A stretch of 64,000 nucleotides of DNA from Timema cristinae (GCA_039000515.1 JBCFYV010000935.1:65815109-65879108), one strand, 5' to 3'; positions 43,008 through 54,479 are shown, counted from the stretch's first letter. Notes: generated by a model not told the origin, from the letters alone. A program made the numbers and translations.

Positions 43008-43262
43008 TAGTGGTCTGTGCACCTGGCTAACAGCCGAGGGATCCCTGGTTCGATTCCCGGCTGGTACCTTGGGTATGTTTACCCGAAAGAGGCTTTATAC
43101 CCCAACAATCACCAGGGTTTGATTAATTAGGCTTAAGCGAGACTGTAAGTACTTTCACTGGGTCCACGCCCTTAAAATCACTATTACCCTTATACTCGCT
43201 ATCACCATCACCTCATCTCATCGGGACATGGTTAGAGCCTCCACGGAAAGGACGTACAATTA
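43008..43262 (+). mobile_element. SINE-F copy
   Basis: GTGGTCTGTGCACCTGGCTA is the head and TGGTTCGATTCCCGGCTGG the B box. The body ACCCCAACAATCACCAGGG and the end GAAAGGACGTACAATTAG match 23041-23262 in reverse. Confidence 0.72.
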
Positions 43263-43267
43263 GTATA

Positions 43268-43448
43268 TTCGGCACAACTTGTGAATATGAGGAATGCCAG
43301 GCCTCTGCCGTGGTTCGAATCCTACGTTAAACTGTAGGTCCTCCATTTCATCTCACGATCACCCTACCATTACACGTTAGCGTAAGTGCATATAACCCGA
43401 ACGGGTAGTAAGACGTGGTTCTATTATTATTATAATTATAATTTTTCT
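43268..43448 (+). mobile_element. SINE-A10, 5'-truncated
   Basis: It starts at ACAACTTGTGAATATGAGG and ends GGTAGTAAGACGTGG with an ATT-rich rather than AAT tail. Confidence 0.87.
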
Positions 43449-43579
43449 TGTGTAAATATATGTATTGTAATGTATGTACGTGTGTACTTTTCAGGGCTGG
43501 CCTGTCACAGGTCTTACGACTGTTGGACAGTACTTTAATAATGGAGATTGAAACTATTATTATTACTGTATAATTGTCT

Positions 43580-43795
43580 CGCAAAATAGTTCAGTTGGTG
43601 CGCTAACCTACTAGAGGTACTAGCCTCAATCCTCGGGATGGCAGAAACATTTATAGTCGGGTGCAATTAGGAATTTCCCCTTCACTTTGATTAATTAACG
43701 GGCGGGAGACTGGGCGTTGTGTATTGTTTCAGAAGTAAGCTAATTTGTAATTCACACGCCGATTTTACCGATAGGTTCATAAAGTGCACGAGACA
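43580..43795 (+). mobile_element. SINE-E5, full length
   Basis: Head AAATAGTTCAGTTGGTGCGC, B-box-like CTCAATCCTCGGGATGG, body TTAATTAACGGGCGGGAG and tail GGTTCATAAAGTGCACG are in order. Confidence 0.75.
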
Positions 43796-43972
43796 TATAA
43801 TAATAAAATATTTGTATATTTATACAGTCCAATTTGCATATGAAAAACCTTATTTCTAATAAATATTAAAGTAACTAGTTTTAATTTCACATGTTCATAC
43901 GTCAAGTTAGGTGATTATAAATTCTTCAATTTTGAATAATATTATCAATACTTGTAAAATAAAAATTAAAAA

Positions 43973-44394
43973 TAGGAATGTGCGAGTTCTCAAAAATTCG
44001 AGCCAAGTGTTGAGTTCTATAATTTACTCAAACTCAACTCGAAAAATTTGAGTATTCAAAATTATAGATTTTTTCTCGAAAATTCCTAGTTTTATCAGTT
44101 TAATTAGTTTTATTCAAGATTAAGATATAATTTAATAACAAATAGTCTTACAATATTTCTTTTTGTCTAATTAAAAAATTATAGTTATATAAAATTTATT
44201 TGTGTCTATAATTTTTTGCGCAAAAAACAAACAAACTAAAAATGTTTATAATTCCTTATGGTTCATGCATGGAGCTATTACAGAAATTCAAATTATATTA
44301 TTTCCTGAACAGCTTTTGTTCAGTACTACTTGAACAGAAAAACTTATTTTCATTCAAACTCGACTCAAAACTTGACTCTAATTGAAAAATGCCT
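43973..44394. mobile_element. Possible hAT-like element of the GTGCGAG type
   Basis: The left end TAGGAATGTGCGAG resembles the left end of 12681-13209. The right end in reverse reads TAGGCATTTTTCAATTAG. CTCGA-rich subterminal stretches lie on both sides. No target duplication was found. Confidence 0.45.
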
Positions 44395-44589
44395 ACCCAC
44401 ACACATGGTAAAATTTTATCAGTTTTTATTTTCTAAAAGGCTCTTCCTTTTGAAACTAGGGTTGTACCTTTCGTCTACCCTGAAAGTTATTAAACTTACC
44501 TTGCATTGTTTTGCTATGGCATAGCTTATAAGATAGGGCCATAGTGTAATCTGTTGAGGTAAGACTGCTACCTTTCGCGGTAGATGGAG

Positions 44590-44785
44590 TGTGCATGATT
44601 AGTACAGTCACATGTGTGTCGCGGTAAAAATCCTTAGCACAACTTCCTTCGGATGGGAAAGTAAAGCCGTCGGTCCAATGTCGATTGTGGATTGTAAAGG
44701 AACCCTATAAGGTATGTGGAAATACCTTTCCTGGCAAAATTGGTAAGTTTTTTCACTCTCGCTCATAGAAATTCAGTGTAGAAGG
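44590..44785 (+). mobile_element. SINE-G2, headless
   Basis: CACAACTTCCTTCGGATGGG, GTAAAGCCGTCGGTCC and AAATACCTTTCCTGGC match SINE-G1 at about 24455-24594. Confidence 0.68.
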
Positions 44786-44789
44786 GTAC

Positions 44790-45060
44790 GGGGCACCCAC
44801 CACACTTCCTGAACTCCCCTAGAACATGGTATTTCTACCAGATGGTGTAGACAACACTAGCCAGCCGAAAGACTAAGGAAGCAGACTAGGTCGGATGCGA
44901 TGTTTCTGCCCTTTGGACGGTTACCGAACCATTGTACCCAACAAGTGCCAGTTGGTACATGGTGCCAGTCCGGGGGACCGCCGAAAATTGGACCCCTCTA
45001 GTCTGAAACCGCGGGGACTCTACCCAGCGGTGACACGCTATCCCGCGGTGCATAATCGAA
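44790..45060. other. GC-rich segment with a plus-strand open frame
   Basis: It is strikingly GC-rich for this window. A plus frame from 44895 remains open into the following AT-rich DNA, and one minus frame is also long. No domain is recognised. It directly follows SINE-G2 and could be part of the same, larger element. Confidence 0.25.
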
Positions 45061-45659
45061 AAAAATGTATAAATCGCCCAATTTTTTTTTTATATATATA
45101 TTTTAACTCTCTGTCTGAACTATAGACAAGCTTCTGTTTTCTTTTGACGGAAAAAGGTTTTGTGGGTAGTTTTTTTTAGAGTGGAATCTAAAGGGAGTAA
45201 AAAAAACACACAACTAGGAGGGGTTGTAAAATTAAATAGGGTGTTTTTAGAAGGGTTGAAAACTCCACCCTCTACACTCACCTAACCATGGGGTCGCTCC
45301 CGGAAGTGAGAGGGGAAGAGAAGATATGAGAGCGTCCTGCTATCTATCTATCTACCCACATCGCATGGTGCTAGTGGCGCACTCAAGTGGTGGTTCCTGG
45401 CAGTTCAAGGATAGGGGGTAGCAGTGAGTGCTGACTGCTACTTGACCTTCTTCTATTTCTCTGGTCGTGGTGCGGTCAGACGACCTTCTCTTGTGGGAGC
45501 GTTTGAAGGTACAGAGACAAAACCAAGAGGATATAAAGTAGGAAGATTCTTGTAAAGATCAACTTCTGTAAGAGACTCTTTATTTCAAACATTGACTGGA
45601 AGTGACTAATGTCAACACACATACATATCTGATCACACCATTCCCTTACTGGGTAGGCA
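45061..45659. other. Intergenic, no supported feature
   Basis: Mixed composition with a (CTAT)n run near 45338. Confidence 0.35.
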
Positions 45660-46171
45660 ATACACTGTGCATATAGCTAAAACAACAACTCCGTACTTAA
45701 TCCATCCTCACCAACTTTCTCCACACTTCCCTATCCTTGCATACTTCCTTCGCTTCAACAACATCCATACAATGAGTCATACATGCTCTTTTATTATTAA
45801 CACTCTTATGTTTCTCTTTTTTACACATTCGTGTACAATATTTAGCTACGTTTCACAAGACCTACCCCTTACTTTTGTTCCACACACTCTACCTTCATAT
45901 ATTTGTTTTTCACTCAATCCACACTCATCCTCTCAACATTCCCAAACCAACTTAAGACCCTTCTTACACACTTACCTGTTGGATTCCCTTTCAAACCACA
46001 CTCCTTCAGCTTCCATTCACCACTTACTCTCTTCATACGAGTTTTTCCACATACATTTTTTATATATCTCATTCTAACCGCCTTCACCTTGCTCTTGTGT
46101 TTCTCCTGACAAACCCACGATTCACAAACATAAAACAATGTTGGAGTCAACACAATTTTATATACTGCCAT
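45660..46171 (-). pseudogene. LINE (RTE-like) C-terminal remnant
   Basis: The minus frame begins AVYKIVLTPTLFYVCESW, continues KHKSKVKAVRMRYIKNVCGK and reaches VLSWFGNVERMSVD. After several stops it ends EVCKDREVWRKLVR. This is the full C-terminal region of an arthropod RTE-type non-LTR element. It differs from the fragment at 15395-16284, so it is a second lineage. A 136-codon plus-strand frame over it is an antisense shadow. Confidence 0.83.
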
Positions 46172-46599
46172 ATTTACCTCTTTCGATATTATTTCATTCT
46201 TTCTTAACTAATGTCTACCTATTCGGAAATAATGTGTATAGCTTATGCTTAGTTATTGAGATTAACGGCCGGAGGGTTTGCTGTGCTGACCACATGACTC
46301 CCTCTATTCGTGAAATGTTGGCACTGTTATCCCTAACGTCGGCGGCCGCTCGATCGGTATAACTCGCTTGTGGGCTCACACCGTGGAGTTTCATTGTACT
46401 TTCTAATAAACAGTCTAATCGAACGATTCTAATAATACTTCCAGCCAATGTTTGATATAAGAAATCTTCTGATAGCTGTCACCTTCAAGCCCATACTAGA
46501 TGAGCTATAGAAAAGAAATTTTAGAAAAAAAACTTTAAAAAATCAATATTAATAACATTTTACTTCAATCTTGGAAATAATTTCATCAGTGTCATGTCG
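46172..46599. other. Intergenic, no supported feature
   Basis: Unique-looking sequence with a small GC-rich patch (GTCGGCGGCCGCTCGATC near 46337). Confidence 0.35.
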
Positions 46600-47408
46600 T
46601 GACCAGGTTAAGCAGAGCTTGTTACAACTGTACCTGTGATATGTTCTCCCCCACTCTGTCCCCATTTGACCAGGGTAAGCAGAACTTGTTACAGCTGTAC
46701 CTGTGATATTTCTCCCCCACCTGTCCCCATTTGACCAGGGTAAGTAGAGCTTGTTACAACTGTACCAGTGATATGTTCTCCCCCACTCTGTCCCCATTTG
46801 ACCAGGGTAAGCCGAGATTGTTACAACTGTACCTGTGACATGTTCTCCCCCACTCTGTCCCCATTTGACCAGGATAAGCAGATCTTGTTACAACTGTACC
46901 TGTGATATGTTCCTCTTCCTTTTGGGCCCCATTATGACCAGGGTAAGCAGAGCTTGTTACAACTGTACCTGTGATATGTTCTCCTCCATTTGGCCCCATT
47001 TGACCAGGGTAAGCAGAGCTTGTTACAACTGTACCTGTGATATGTTCTCCCCACTCTGTCCCCATTTGACCAGGGTAAGCAGAGCTTGTTACAACTGTAC
47101 CTGTGATATGTTCTCCTCCATTCTGGCCCCATTTGACCAGGGTAAGCAGAGCTTGTTACAACTGTACCTGTGATATGTTCTCCCCCACTCTGTCCCCATT
47201 TGACCAGGGTAATCATAGCTTGTTACAACTGTACCTGTGATATGTTCTCCCCACTCTGTCCCCATTTGACCAGGGTAAGCAGAGCTTGTTACAACTGTAA
47301 CTGTGATATGTTCTCCCTACACTCTGTCCCCATTTGACCAGGGTAATCAAAGCTTGTTACAACTGTACCTGTGAATGTTCCCCTCCCACTCTGTCCCCAT
47401 TTGACCAA
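46600..47408. repeat. Minisatellite, 67-bp unit, about 12 copies
   Basis: Unit core GACCAGGGTAAGCAGAGC, TTGTTACAACTGTACCTG and CACTCTGTCCCCATTTG. Deletion variants in the C-rich part change unit length between about 62 and 68 bp. Confidence 0.96.
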
Positions 47409-47437
47409 TGAATGTTCTACTGAGTGATGAGAACAAT

Positions 47438-47475
47438 TCACAGGTACACTTTAAACTAACTCTGCTTACCCTGGT
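47438..47475. repeat. Inverted partial unit beside the 67-bp array
   Basis: TTCACAGGTACACTTTAAAC and CTCTGCTTACCCTGG are the array unit in reverse complement with an internal change. They lie 30 bp beyond the array. Confidence 0.8.
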
Positions 47476-47583
47476 AACACTCCACTGAATTTCATAGGTA
47501 TTGACATTTTCTATGAAAAGTTACTGTTATAGATCACATGACATGGCATATATATGCAAATATTGTTTTAATAACTTTAATAT

Positions 47584-47828
47584 ACTCGCTTCGGTGGTCG
47601 CATGGTTTAAGGCGCTACTCTCGCAGTGACTATAAGGAGATTAAGGTTCGAATCTTGTTTGGGTGTGCTGAGGGTGGTTTTTTCGAAATGGTTTTCAACT
47701 CTCGCTCGACTCAAATTCGGGCACACTTCTTTTAAATGTAACCTCTTCAATCACTAACTCACTAGCGTGGCTAGTACATAAGCGTATAACTATAAACTGA
47801 ACAGGTAGTAAGACCCGGTAAAAAAAAA
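47584..47828 (+). mobile_element. SINE-C, full length
   Basis: Head CTCGCTTCGGTGGTCGCATGG, B box GGTTCGAATCTTG and body TTTCAACTCTCGCTCG are present. The tail is modified by an insertion (ATAACTATAAACTGAACAGG). Confidence 0.85.
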
Positions 47829-47860
47829 TCAGATACGTTAACCTAAAATAATTATCTATT

Positions 47861-48139
47861 GATGACCTGGTGGTCTAGGGGTAAGGTGTCAGACTTCTGT
47901 ACTGAGGGTTCGGGGTTCAATCCTTGGTCCCGGCACTGATTTATCTGATTACCAAACCCTTCCTTCACCTCTGACAAGACGTGTATTAATCACAACTTGT
48001 GAATGTGTGGAATGACAGGCCTCCACCGTGGTTCGGATTCCGCGTTAAACTGTAGGTCCTTCATTTCATCTCACAATCACCCTACCATTACACATTAGCG
48101 TAAGTGCGTATAACCCGAACGGGTAGTAAGACGCGGTTG

Positions 48140-48174
<35 letters not shown>

Positions 48175-48188
48175 TAATAATAATAACA
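47861..48188 (+). mobile_element. SINE-A11, full length
   Basis: It starts GATGACCTGGTGGTCTAGGG, with intact A and B boxes, a full body, and a long (AAT)n tail after GACGCGGTTGTGG. Confidence 0.94.
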
Positions 48189-48948
48189 ATACTAACAGGT
48201 CTATTGAGTGCTTTTTCGGATTAGAGAAAGTTTGGATCAAAATTTGGAATATGAAAAGGTTGGCGCGGAGACACAGTTTTTTCGCTAATTTTAAATTACA
48301 TTTGGATGAGTTGTATAAATGATGTAGAACACGTAATGTATACTATAGTTTTTTTTTTACATATCTTTTATAGTAGACCCTACTGTAATTATTCTACTTA
48401 CACTACAACATACATACTAACCATTTTACTATCGATAGTTTCTTACAGTTCACTTTTAAATGTTAGTTTGTCAACCAATAATCTAACTTTGTTTTTCACT
48501 CTCGTTTTCCGAAAATTGTGTTCGTATTTCCAGAACTCCGGGGTTCGCTTTAACCGGGTTTTACTGAATTCTAAACCACATCGGAGTGTAAATTAATGAA
48601 CAGGTAGTTAGATGAAAATGAAATCCCACTATTTATTCACACAAACATTATTTGGTCGTGTCTCTATTCAAACTTATCGTTGTCTATTTACACGAATTCG
48701 TAAGAAATAACGTTTTGAAAATATTTGTATTGCTGAGAATATAGGCCTAATCTAAGATCGATATTCAAATAAAAACCAAACTGCATTACAAAATGTTTAG
48801 GTGTGTTGATGAAACTGCAGATCCCCTGTTTGGAATTCGGACGCGCTTGGCGGCCATGTTGATGTCCTGCGCCGATCATTCTTTTGTTCCCTGTGACGTG
48901 GACTGTCACGGTGATCCTTCTGAGATATTGCAACAACGACACAACTCG
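48189..48948. other. Intergenic, no supported feature
   Basis: AT-rich to mixed sequence. The plus frame 48306-48596 has no recognised domain. Confidence 0.35.
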
Positions 48949-49239
48949 CATATTTATTAATATTAATAATAATAATAGTATTAGCACCGCGTCTTACAAC
49001 CCGTTCGGTTTATACGCTTTAAGTACTAATTACGCTAATGGATTGGTTATTTGGAAGGTCGAATTAGAGGAAGTGAACCCGCATTTGCGTGGAGGAAGAG
49101 TGGAAAACCACTTAGGAAAAACCACCCTCAATTCACCCGACCGAGATTCGAACCTCGATCTCCCCGTCCTCAGCAGTCGAGCTCAGCACGTCTAGCGCGT
49201 TAGCCAACTACGCCACCGAGGCGGGTCATATTTATTAAT
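48949..49239 (-). mobile_element. SINE-B5, full length with perfect target-site duplication
   Basis: CATATTTATTAAT flanks it exactly (48949-48961 and 49227-49239). The head in reverse is CCCGCCTCGGTGGCGTAG and the B box GGTTCGAATCTCGG. It is probably recent. Confidence 0.95.
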
Positions 49240-49308
49240 GTACTCACAATTTTAAACATTTTTTTCTCTCTTTTGTGTTCTATTAGTTTCAACGCTCTCT
49301 AATATTTT

Positions 49309-49541
49309 ACCACCGCGTCTTACTACCCGTTCGAGTTGCACGCATAATTAATAATTACATTAGTGTGTTAGGGACGACGAAGGTTGAATTTAGAGGAAAT
49401 GTGCTCGTATTCGCGTGGAGGACGATAGAAAACAAAACCACCCTAAGTACACCTAACCGAGACTCGAGCCCCAATATCTTCGTTATCAGTAGTCCAGTCT
49501 ATTGCGAGAATGACGTCTCAGACCATTCGATCACCGAAGTT
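49309..49541 (-). mobile_element. SINE-C, full length
   Basis: Tail CCGCGTCTTACTACCCG, body GTATTCGCGTGGAGGACG and head in reverse (CTTCGGTGATCGAATGG) are present. The B box is altered (GACTCGAGCCCC in reverse). Confidence 0.82.
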
Positions 49542-49567
49542 AAAAACCACTTTCAACGCAAAGACTC

Positions 49568-49780
49568 CCACATCGGTTGTCGCAGGGTCTTAACGCGTCA
49601 TTATCGTGTTGAGACTCGGATTTACGTTGACGAGGAGATGATGGTTCAAGTCCCGGGTGAGTGGTTGTTTTTATTAAATATTTTCTCACCCTCCCTCCAC
49701 GCAAATGCGGTGACACTACCTCTAAAATCCAACCTTTCTCCATCCTTAACATAATAGTATAAATACCCGCCGAACGCTCT
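49568..49780 (+). mobile_element. SINE-C copy, tail truncated
   Basis: CCACATCGGTTGTCGCAGGG, GGTTCAAGTCCCGGG and CCCTCCACGCAAATGCGG are in order. The tail stops at AATACCCGCCGAACG. Confidence 0.75.
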
Positions 49781-49789
49781 AAAATGTCA

Positions 49790-50012
49790 GTCAATTTCGT
49801 GGTTAAACTGGCCTGCTGATGACGGAGTAATCGGGGTTCGAATCTCAGTTGGACATACTAAGGTTTTTTTTTTTTCAAAATGGGTTTTCCTTTCTTCTTC
49901 CACGCGGATTCAGGGACACTTCCTTTAAATATAATCCTCCTAATCCCTAAAAATCATTAGCGTGATTAGTTACACAAGCGTATAACCCGAACGGTTAGTA
50001 AGACGCGAGTGA
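49790..50012 (+). mobile_element. SINE-C copy
   Basis: GGGGTTCGAATCTCAGTTGG, CCACGCGGATTCAGGG and TATAACCCGAACGGTTAG are in order. It follows the previous C copy in direct tandem. Confidence 0.78.
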
Positions 50013-50261
50013 ACACTAAACTACCCCCTTAACCCTGAGAGATAGCCGGTTGTTGTACCAAGCCTCTGTGAGCTGGTGGGCAAGGGGGGAAGGGATGACG
50101 ACCAAGCGACATCAGTTATAAATTTAAAATTGAACTTGGTCTGCAGGGAGGATATGGGGGAAGTGTGTGTGTAGGGGGAGGGGGTGCTATCCTGTTTTTT
50201 AATGTAACCATTGAGTGGATGAGGGAGGGGGTTGAGGGGGTGGATAAAGGACAGTAGAGAT

Positions 50262-50297
50262 TCATGGTCCCAGCGCACGCACACACACACACACACA

Positions 50298-50341
<44 letters not shown>
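50262..50341. repeat. (AC)n microsatellite
   Basis: An almost pure CA run of about 75 bp, broken once by CGCG. It explains the Cys/Val-rich minus frames here. Confidence 0.95.
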
Positions 50342-50342
<1 letters not shown>

Positions 50343-50457
50343 GATGCTACTGGCTGCATTGTGCTGGCTCGGCAAGACATGACATTATGTCTTTATGACT
50401 GTCGTAAGGACAACACGGACTTACGGACCACCTAGCGTCGTCTCACATTATATTACT

Positions 50458-50710
50458 ACCCACCTCGGTGGCGTTGATGGCTAACGCGCTGGTTTCGTGT
50501 TGAGCTAGACTGTCGAGGACGGGGAGATCGAGGTTCGAATCTTGTTCGGGTGAACTGGGGTGGTGGTTCATTAATGGTTTTCCACTCTCCCTCCACGAAA
50601 ATGCGGGTTCACTTCCCCTATATATAACTTCCCAATTCCTAGCTCATTAACGTAATTAGTACTTAAGTGTATAACCCGAACGGGTAATAAGACGTGGTGC
50701 TAAAAATAAT
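50458..50710 (+). mobile_element. SINE-B7, full length
   Basis: ACCCACCTCGGTGGCGTTG, GAGGTTCGAATCTTGTTCGG, TTTTCCACTCTCCCTCCACG and ATAACCCGAACGGGTAATAA are intact. Confidence 0.9.
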
Positions 50711-51618
50711 GATAAAAAGATTGAATGTAATTATTTATAACTTCAGGTTTATTAAAAAATATTGCAGAATATTCATTAATTTGATCCAAAAAAATTAAAT
50801 CGGGGTTTTTTCCCGTCGGTTGATCAATCACTTATCGTCAATTATAATTTATTTAAGTAGGCTAATGATTTATGTTATGATTAACAAGACTTCTCGGAAA
50901 TCTATCACAAAAACAACACATTTATTAATGATAATATTTATCAGTTTATCAGTTTACCGCGTGTCTACTTGACATTACGATAAAATCAAACAGATATTTT
51001 GTAATAATAAACTTTGTGCCATTTTTTCAACGATTGTCTACACTGGACTTTGTAAAATCTCGCGGAAGAAGGGAAAGGGGGGTGGGAAGGGATGGAGAAA
51101 TAGGGTAAGAGGGGAGGAGAGAATAGAAATACAGAAAGAGCAGTAGGAAGAAGATCTGAAATCACGTTTCATTTTTTTTCCACCCCCCGCCCCCACCCCT
51201 GAATAATCTAGCAGTATTCCAAGCAGGGGGTATGGGCGTGAGCATATCATAACCATATGGATCCTCCTCTCCACCCGCCCCTGTAAACCCTGCAACCAGC
51301 AAAGTGGATACTTAGCAGTCTCTGTCTGATCATAGGGGCAATCTCTTGGAAAAATAGCCCGCGGGGAGGGTGTTTTTTCTAGAAACGCAAGGAATTGTGA
51401 AGACAAGCGTTTCTTGAATTTCAAAATATTGCTTTGGCAAACGTATTTAAAAACAAACAAAAAAAAAACTACGAAAAAAACCCATAACAAGTGAAGGGTC
51501 CCATATGATTGTTTAATTTTTTTGGTTGAATATAAAAAAAAAACAGTCTGTGAAGCGTTTGAAACACATGATGAGTAGTAAACTTAAATTGATTGAAACG
51601 CCATAATTAAGGATACAC
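50711..51618. other. Intergenic, no supported feature
   Basis: AT-rich, then purine-rich with G runs at 51064-51120. The minus frame 51038-51490 is a low-complexity product, not a gene. Confidence 0.4.
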
Positions 51619-51672
51619 CACCTTAGCTTATTGAGTAAACGATCCCGGGTTCGATTCCCGGTATGGCTTAGT
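51619..51672 (+). mobile_element. tRNA-like head (SINE-E type)
   Basis: CACCTTAGCTTATTGAGTAA is a decayed A-box region and CCCGGGTTCGATTCCCGG a perfect B box with its stem. The body could not be followed. Confidence 0.5.
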
Positions 51673-51889
51673 AAAAAACTGACCCTGGAAACAGTGATTG
51701 ATGCAAAGTAAAACTATAAAATAAGGTGGAAGAGGAAGTAATGATAGTTAAGATAAATGTGTTTTTTAGTTCTAATGACAAAAACTTGGTTTGGCAATAA
51801 TAAATAACATATTGTTTGAGTGAACATGTTATTATTTGATATTTCTGCACTTGCAGGTAAATGCCGGAGTACTCATTGGTTCTCTGGGC

Positions 51890-52015
51890 CGTATTTAGTA
51901 GTCTAGTCTCGGGAGTCAACCAATCTCCCAGCATACTAACAACAAGCAGTTCAGGTCGAATGGGAGATTGGCTGACCCCTGAATATTTACTGTACATACG
52001 GCCCTAAGATCCTCC
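51890..52015. repeat. Dispersed hairpin repeat family I, copy 1
   Basis: CAACCAATCTCCCAGC and GGGAGATTGGCTGACC face each other across about 40 bp, so the transcript would fold. TAGTCTAGTCTCGGGAG starts it. A second copy is at 58800-58925. Confidence 0.65.
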
Positions 52016-52330
52016 GAACAATTTATTGCGCTTCAGTTTATGTCCGCTTGAAAGCGCGCAAGTTCCCCGTCCTCGCGTTTACAAACCATTTGAAGTGTCA
52101 GAGCTGGAAGAAAGTTTAAAATGTTACCTAGCGATGAACTGCCGCTAGTTTAGGGTTAGGGGTGAGTATTTAGGGGATGATATCTAGATTGAGCCTGTTA
52201 GAGAAGTGGAAAATGTAACAAAGAGGCTGGAGGGAGGCGGAGATAGTTTTAAAGTGACGTCACTTTGCATCGGAGAAGATATTGGTTCATTGCGTCATCG
52301 AAAGATGATGATAGATTTATATTTTGTTTA
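52016..52330. other. GC-mixed intergenic stretch
   Basis: It contains TGACGTCA (52254-52263 region) and TTAGGGTTAGGGG near 52151. No exon was recognised. Confidence 0.35.
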
Positions 52331-52575
52331 TAGCACCGAGTCTTACTACCCGTTCGGGTCTGCAAATATGTTATAATTACTCTAATCTGCTAGGGATGAG
52401 GAAGGTTGGGTTTTAAAGAAGTGTATCCGCATTTGCGTGGAAGGAGATCGGAAAACCATTCAGGAAAAACTACCCTCAATACTCTTTATCGGAAGTCAAA
52501 TCATGACTCACCGTCATAGACAGTCCAGTAGTTTGTTCGAGTGACGCCTTAAACCATTCGACCAACGAAGTGGGT
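52331..52575 (-). mobile_element. SINE-C, full length
   Basis: Tail GAGTCTTACTACCCGTTCGGG, body TATCCGCATTTGCGTGG and head in reverse CCACTTCGTTGGTCGAATGG are in order. Confidence 0.82.
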
Positions 52576-52904
52576 TTCATTTTAATTCGTAAGCTTGAGT
52601 TTTAAGAGGCCTATTGAGTCGTTTTATCGGACACTTAGATTTAGATTGTCTACGAGAACTTAATTAGGAAGGTGTTCAAGCACCTTTGTTATTGCCTTAG
52701 GGTGGTTTTTTAATTTCTCACTCTTTATTTCAGGTGAATATTAGCACGTTTCCTTAAGATTCCCCTTCTTTGTATTTTTTATCTTATTTTATAAGTTTTA
52801 ACTTAATTGTATATCTTTCTAATCCTGGTTTTCTAGGCTATATAATATTATTCTTTGATAACTAGTAAGTACAGTTTATTTTACACACCATCCACCTTTT
52901 TCGC

Positions 52905-53085
52905 ATTTAATTACACTAGTGAAGTATGAATGTACATTTAAGATTAAATGTAACCGCATTTGTATTGAAAATAGCGGGAGGAAACGTCTAAGGAAAACCT
53001 GGCCAGGATTCAAACCTTGACCTCCCCGTCACATGACAAATCATACTGAGTGTGACGTTTAGTCCGTATGCCTACTGATGCGGGC
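52905..53085 (-). mobile_element. SINE-C, diverged
   Basis: AATGTAACCGCATTTG, GGATTCAAACCTTGACC (B box in reverse) and GCCTACTGATGCGGGC are matched. Confidence 0.6.
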
Positions 53086-53154
53086 ATAAAAATAAACTTA
53101 TATTTCATGACAATCGTTATTGACTACCGATAGGTGTGATAAGGGTAGCCGGTT

Positions 53155-53330
53155 AGGTAGGGATGCACCCTCATTAGTGTAGAGAGATGATGAGAAAATT
53201 ATATATCTCAAATCAGCCGGAAGGGCTTCAAAACTCCGGACTCCCGGTCAGAAATAATCGTGGGAAGTGCGAGTCTCTCCCCTTAGACGTCGAACCCTAA
53301 CAGACGAGCTTAAACTATGTAATCATTTCA
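53155..53330 (-). mobile_element. SINE-like fragment, diverged
   Basis: GGGATGCACCCTCATTAGTG and GGCTTCAAAACTCCGG recall the SINE-C body and B-box block. It is old. Confidence 0.4.
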
Positions 53331-53384
53331 GTTTCAGTTTGTTGTTTTAACACTTTGTCCTTTAGTGTCGGCCACTTGGCTGTC

Positions 53385-53610
53385 TACACTTGTACTCCTA
53401 TACGAGAACTTATCTACCAAGCTAAGGGTCGGGTTCGATTCCCGGCATGGTTGAAGAATGTATCATTGGTGAAATGTGGGTTTACCCTCTCACAGTGATC
53501 AATTAACGGTCGGGGACTGGATGTTGTGCATGTACTAGTCTTAAGTTATATTATAGGTCATATGAAGCTACGACAGCCCTAGCAAGCCGGTAGTGGAAAA
53601 TATCTGCCTT
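53385..53610 (+). mobile_element. SINE-E6, full length
   Basis: GGGTTCGATTCCCGGCATGG, TTAACGGTCGGGGACTGG and ATTATAGGTCATATGAAGC are in order. It continues into CCGGTAGTGGAAAAT, a block repeated in reverse at 60495-60545. Confidence 0.75.
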
Positions 53611-53865
53611 GAATAAAAAAAACTGACGCAGGGCATGGACTGGGGATGGATATAAAAATACATTGATTTAAATAGGAATTTAAAGGTCAATCATGGTGGG
53701 TTCGAACTATCCGATTTTTCGAATCAACCAATGTCGATTTAACCAGATCTTACTGTATTTCAAAACTCTTCTGTCCTTTTCTTGCCCCGGACAATCTGGA
53801 GTCTTCTTTCGGAAGAAAACAGGGGTAAGGACGAGGGCGAGGGCGCGGTACCGTTACCTGTAGAA

Positions 53866-53972
53866 GGTTCTAGAATATAAGAATTTCTTCGTAAGTACGT
53901 CTTCAAAGGCATCTGGCCTCCTACTCTTCATCCAGCCCTTGTAGGAACCTTGATATAACTTTGATATAAATA
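53866..53972 (+). promoter_or_regulatory. Possible heat-shock-element plus TATA arrangement
   Basis: GAAGGTTCTAGAATATAAGAA contains inverted GAA/TTC pentamers in heat-shock-element spacing, and TATAAATA lies about 85 bp downstream (53965-53972). No gene was found beyond it, so this may be chance. Confidence 0.2.
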
Positions 53973-54076
53973 CTTCCTGTCGCGGAGGGTGTTTAGTAAT
54001 GTGACACGGTCATTCCGCGTCGTTAATTACGACATGTGGAATACGGCATCGCGTGACCCATTTATTCTTATATATA

Positions 54077-54345
54077 CCCGCCTCGGTGGCGTAGTTGTCT
54101 AACGCGCTAGTCGTGTTGAGCTCGACTGCTGAGGACGGGGAGATCGAGGTTCGAATCTCGGTCGGGTGAACTGGGGGTGGATTTTCCTAAATAGTTTTCA
54201 ACTCTCCCTTCACGCAAATGTGAGTTCACTTCCTCTAATTGAACCTTCCCAATTCCTAATCCCTTAGCGTAATTAGTACTTAAAGCGTATAACCCGAACG
54301 GGTAGTAAGACGTGGTGTCAGATAATAATAATAATAAATAATAAT
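54077..54345 (+). mobile_element. SINE-B8, full length
   Basis: CCCGCCTCGGTGGCGTAG, GGTTCGAATCTCGGTCGG and TATAACCCGAACGGGTAG are intact, with an (AAT)n tail. Confidence 0.93.
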
Positions 54346-54479
54346 ATAAGTGAAATAATTAATATTTTTTAAATAAAAGGAATACTAACATTTTCAGAGC
54401 AGATTTCAACTACACGACAGATATGTAATCAACCCAACACCCCCGAAGCAGTTGTCAGAATCGGGAAATGACAACGGGC

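Noticed and set aside
45667..46077. 136-codon plus-strand frame
   Set aside because: Antisense shadow of the LINE remnant on the minus strand.
50021..50380. Cys/Val- and Pro-rich minus-strand frames
   Set aside because: Produced by the (AC)n microsatellite and C-rich flanks.
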